Below, piece after piece: positions 14,137-15,147 of a stretch of 15,147 nt of DNA. The stretch comes from Schleiferiaceae bacterium (GTDB lineage Bacteria > Bacteroidota > Bacteroidia > Flavobacteriales > Schleiferiaceae). The stretch spans positions 1 to 15,147 of the forward strand of contig JAURMB010000019.1 in the NCBI GenBank assembly GCA_030831045.1. The letters are read 5' to 3'. The notes under the pieces are model-generated. The model searched no databases. It saw only the letters and a program-made list of their open reading frames with translations, and was not told where the DNA came from. Each line of letters starts with the position of its first letter. Positions within the stretch are counted from its first letter, which is position 1. The position numbers and the translations under genes are program-made.

Positions 14137-15147
14137 AATTCAGATTGGGGACGGCCGAACCGACGCTTGCGCAGACGGCGGTAAAGGCCGTGCAGTACGA
14201 GGACGAGCGCAATCGGTGCGACCGTATTCAGGGTTTGAAAGAAGACGGCGCGGGCGTCCACTTTAGGGCGGTCCAGCAAGCGCAAGCTGACGTCGCGGCC
14301 GCGCACCGAAATGAGTCCGCTGCCCTCGAGCAGGTAGTCCATCGCGTTCAGAAGAAAGTCAGAATTGCCGAACTGCTGGCCCGTATACTGGTCGTAGCCG
14401 AGCGGCAGGGGCGCTCCCCGCGGAATGTCGCTTCGCACAATGTTGCGCTGGTTTTTGCCTAAGTCTCCGTCGCCCACGACGAGCAGCTTGGCGTCTTTTG
14501 CCGCGGCGGGTGGCGCGGGCAGCTCGGTTTTAGGCACCATTCGGTTGGCGTAGTAGGAGGGGAGCTCGCCTTCCAGGAGCACCGCGGTAGCGAGCGGACC
14601 CTCGGTGTAGAGGCCGCGCACGGGCTCGTTGTAGAGCTCGGCCAAGCTCACTTGGGTCGGGGCCGGACGGCGGCGCGCGTAGGGCGAGGTCTGCAGCAGT
14701 ACCGTTTTGGTGACGCCCGGTACGCGAATCGTGTCGAGGGTGGTTCCGAACTCGTAGCGCACGGCATTGAGGTTTTTCACAATCGGGTGTTCGGACTGCG
14801 GGAGCATCAGCGGAAAGTAGATCCACGGACGCACGGAGCGCTGGTCGTTCACCCCGGCGCAGACGAGGTCGGTGGCCAGCGAGGTGTTCACGCGGGCTCC
14901 GTAGGTGAACAGCAGCCCGTCGAGCCCGATGAAGTCGAGCTGCGGGTACGCCAAAAATTCAGAGGCGTAGCTCAGCGAATCCATCTCGGCGTGCACCGCT
15001 TCGACCATCCAAATGGCGCGGCCGTTGTTCATGAGGGACTGGTCGAGCAGCCAGCGGTCTAGTTCGGTGAACGACTCGCGGGATTTTGCCAAAATAATAC
15101 CGTCAAAGCTGTTGAGTCGGCGCACCTGCTCGGTGAGCGAAGGTTCG
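14133..15147 (-). CDS. gldG: GldG-type gliding-motility ABC transporter component, C-terminal part
   Basis: The open frame enters from the right edge, so the N-terminus is missing; 337 residues are visible of a family usually around 550. The visible part begins in the ABC-type Gld domain: DGIILAKSRESFTELDRWLLDQ, then WMVEAVHAEMDSL, YPQLDFIGLDGLLFTYGARVN and PWIYFPLM. Further on come AKLLVVGDGDLGKNQRN and GNSDFLLNAMDYLLEGSGLISVRGRDVSLRLLD, and a C-terminal membrane helix (about VFFQTLNTVAPIALVLVLHGLY) with a basic tail. In Flavobacterium GldA, GldF and GldG form an ABC complex needed for gliding in some species. Many non-gliding Bacteroidota also carry gldFG, so motility cannot be concluded. 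gldF would be expected immediately to the right, outside the window. Confidence 0.9.
   Translation of the reverse strand, partial: EPSLTEQVRRLNSFDGIILAKSRESFTELDRWLLDQSLMNNGRAIWMVEAVHAEMDSLSYASEFLAYPQLDFIGLDGLLFTYGARVNTSLATDLVCAGVNDQRSVRPWIYFPLMLPQSEHPIVKNLNAVRYEFGTTLDTIRVPGVTKTVLLQTSPYARRRPAPTQVSLAELYNEPVRGLYTEGPLATAVLLEGELPSYYANRMVPKTELPAPPAAAKDAKLLVVGDGDLGKNQRNIVRSDIPRGAPLPLGYDQYTGQQFGNSDFLLNAMDYLLEGSGLISVRGRDVSLRLLDRPKVDARAVFFQTLNTVAPIALVLVLHGLYRRLRKRRFGRPQSEL

Noticed and set aside
13441..14184. Open frame on the + strand opposite the DUF4340 gene (247 codons).
   Set aside because: Antisense shadow, composition typical of GC-rich reverse frames.

Overview
The window is a GC-rich (roughly 55-60% by eye) piece of a bacterial chromosome from the phylum Bacteroidota, most likely a Flavobacteriia-type lineage. 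This rests on three things: a gldG-type gliding ABC component next to a DUF4340 gene and dnaN; the order tgt / LptF-LptG permease / DMT transporter / accA / dnaB; and TAnnTTTG-like promoter elements in place of obvious Shine-Dalgarno sites. The genus cannot be named from this. Almost everything is conserved housekeeping DNA. I see no transposase, phage gene, CRISPR array, toxin-antitoxin pair or defence system, and no gene-free stretch longer than about 140 bases.

Layout. (1) Bases 1-131 (+): the 3' part of a 5S rRNA, i.e. the end of an rRNA operon, then a strong intrinsic terminator. (2) 134-1957 (+): an exported, very tryptophan-rich protein, probably an outer-membrane beta-barrel (porin-like). 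(3) 7697-1996 (-): a tight collinear run tgt > LptF/LptG permease > EamA/DMT transporter > accA > dnaB, with gaps of 16, 13, 51 and 6 bases. The first gene, tgt, carries an in-frame amber codon at codon 160 and is otherwise full length. (4) 7741/7744-9524 (+), divergent from tgt across only 43 bases: a membrane-anchored GT2-like protein whose catalytic motifs look eroded, overlapping rsmG by one base. (5) 9530-9662: a degenerate heptanucleotide tandem array between the convergent genes rsmG and pruA, running into the pruA stop codon. (6) 15147-9659 (-): gldG (partial, cut by the window edge) > DUF4340 gene > dnaN > calcineurin-like phosphatase > pruA, with a 4-base overlap and then gaps of 12, 10 and 43 bases.

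Roles. dnaB and dnaN serve replication (helicase and sliding clamp). accA makes malonyl-CoA for fatty acids, and the LptF/LptG permease helps extract LPS, so both serve the envelope. tgt and rsmG modify tRNA and rRNA. pruA completes proline oxidation to glutamate. gldG and the DUF4340 gene belong to a GldFG-type ABC complex.

The points most worth a second look are the interrupted tgt, the degenerate glycosyltransferase beside it, the heptamer array, and the SSB-like acidic tip on DnaB. I did not find a new multi-gene system.
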